Origin: Osmia lignaria lignaria
Taxonomy: Eukaryota > Arthropoda > Insecta > Hymenoptera > Megachilidae
Assembly (NCBI RefSeq): GCF_051020975.1
Contig: NW_027478162.1
Location: forward strand, 16,244,001-16,308,000
Length of the DNA: 64,000 nucleotides
Reading direction: 5' to 3'
The translations under genes were made by a program, and so were the position numbers. Positions 63,893 to 64,000 of the stretch are shown here, in pieces. Position 1 is the stretch's first letter. Each line of letters begins with the position of its first letter. The notes beneath the pieces are model-generated. The model saw only the letters and a list, made by a program, of their open reading frames with translations. It made no database searches and had not been told where the DNA came from.

Positions 63893-64000
63893 TCAGATGC
63901 GTAGTTCTCGAGATATATCAAGATATTTAAAAGTTCCGAAGCCGCACCAACATAATAGAGATACAGAAACACCGTGGCCCCTTTCTTTGAGATAACTCTG
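63893..64000. repeat. Partial monomer at the right end
   Basis: The first 108 bp of another A1-type monomer, ending in GATAACTCTG. It shows no divergence or degeneration, so the array continues beyond the window. Confidence 0.95.

Larger units (their letters stand above)
1..64000. repeat. 322-bp satellite DNA array, about 199 monomers, both ends open
   Basis: The same 322-bp sequence recurs head-to-tail from the first base to the last with no interruption, inversion or insertion of foreign sequence. Monomer starts run 145+322k up to 6907, then 7226+322k to 10768, 11089+322k to 12699, 13020+322k to 16884, 17205+322k to 20103, 20424+322k to 38778 and 39099+322k to 63893. The total is 198 complete monomers plus two partials. 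Monomers differ by scattered substitutions; only six depart from 322 bp. Known biology: arrays of this size and homogeneity are eukaryotic heterochromatin, often centromeric or pericentromeric. Which compartment and which species cannot be read from the sequence; I do not recognise the family by name. Confidence 0.98.

Noticed and set aside
1..64000. CRISPR array
   Set aside because: The periodicity is regular, but the unit is 322 bp, the sequence between any conserved boxes is itself conserved, and there are no unique spacers, leader or cas genes.
1..64000. Ribosomal intergenic spacer or tandem tRNA/snRNA/5S units
   Set aside because: No rRNA segment, no tRNA-like cloverleaf with conserved A and B boxes and no U-snRNA motif is recognisable in the monomer.
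1..64000. Tandem transposable element or LTR fragments
   Set aside because: There are no terminal inverted repeats bounding a unit, no target-site duplications, no reverse transcriptase or transposase motif and no poly-A end. An origin from an element cannot be excluded but nothing here shows it.
1..64000. Bacterial or phage origin
   Set aside because: No coding sequence, operon, ribosome binding site or replication gene occurs in 64 kb. A pure 322-bp tandem array of this length is a eukaryotic heterochromatin feature.

Overview
The whole window is one uninterrupted satellite DNA array with a 322-bp monomer in a single head-to-tail orientation. There is no unique sequence, no recognisable gene, no RNA gene and no transposon. 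Taking the start of a monomer as the T of the TCAG just before the GCGTAG box, monomers start at 145 and then every 322 bp. Only six length-variant monomers break the phase: minus 3 bp in the one starting at 6907, and minus 1 bp in those starting at 10768, 12699, 16884, 20103 and 38778. This gives 198 complete monomers (145-63892), a 144-bp partial at the left end and a 108-bp partial at the right end. Neither array edge is inside the window, so the true array exceeds 64 kb.

A homogeneous array of this size points to eukaryotic heterochromatin (centromeric, pericentromeric or subtelomeric). In a monomer counted by hand (3687-4008), G+C is 126/322 (39%). It has 11 CpG where about 12.3 are expected, so CpG is not depleted. 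That fits a genome with little methylation of this DNA, such as many insects or other arthropods, better than a vertebrate or plant. The style of the sequence (ATATCTCG boxes, GTAGAGAATT...TTTCCTAC) resembles repeats I recall from arthropod genomes, but the taxonomic call is only an inference.

Each monomer has the same layout: (i) GCGTAG box, TCTCGAGA palindrome and GATATATC; (ii) a CCGT..CCCCTT..GAGATAA..CTGCA subunit; (iii) a GCGAGCT/AAATGCCACTTCC segment; (iv) a GAA/CAA purine tract; (v) a TATCTCG box; (vi) a diverged second copy of the subunit in (ii); (vii) an AT-rich tail with T-runs and a short imperfect hairpin. Three linked variable segments distinguish monomers. Head A is A1 (ATGCGTAGTTCTC, ATCAAGAT) or A2 (AAGCGTAGTTTTC, ATCGAGAT). 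Middle B is B1 (CTATTGCGAGCTGCAAATG), B2 (CTAGTGCGAGCCGC) or B3 (GCTGGAAATG plus CCAGTTTAG). Segment C is C1 (CCCCTTCCCTTGAGATAAA) or C2 (CAGTTCCTTTGAGCTGAA or close variants).

Regions: 1-5.3 kb, a B1-rich subfamily with TTAAGCGACTTTA tails; 5.3-9.5 kb, B2-rich with small local duplications; 9.5-17.5 kb, a roughly 1-kb block present three times, with C2 monomers appearing; 17.5-24.6 kb, dimers plus a 2-kb block duplicated 11 monomers apart; 24.7-29.4 kb, a distinct B3 subfamily; 29.4-36.3 kb, return of the left-end subfamily and a perfect five-monomer duplication; 36.3-39.1 kb, short nested duplications; 39.1-46 kb, a mixed zone then a dimeric array with a chimeric monomer; 46-54.5 kb, a 2.16-kb block repeated 15 monomers apart; 54.5-64 kb, trimeric and dimeric local repeats. 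No single higher-order period spans the window. The pattern is many overlapping recent local amplifications of 1 to about 7 monomers, with mosaic monomers consistent with unequal crossing-over and gene conversion. I found no gene system here; the interest lies in satellite evolution and structure.
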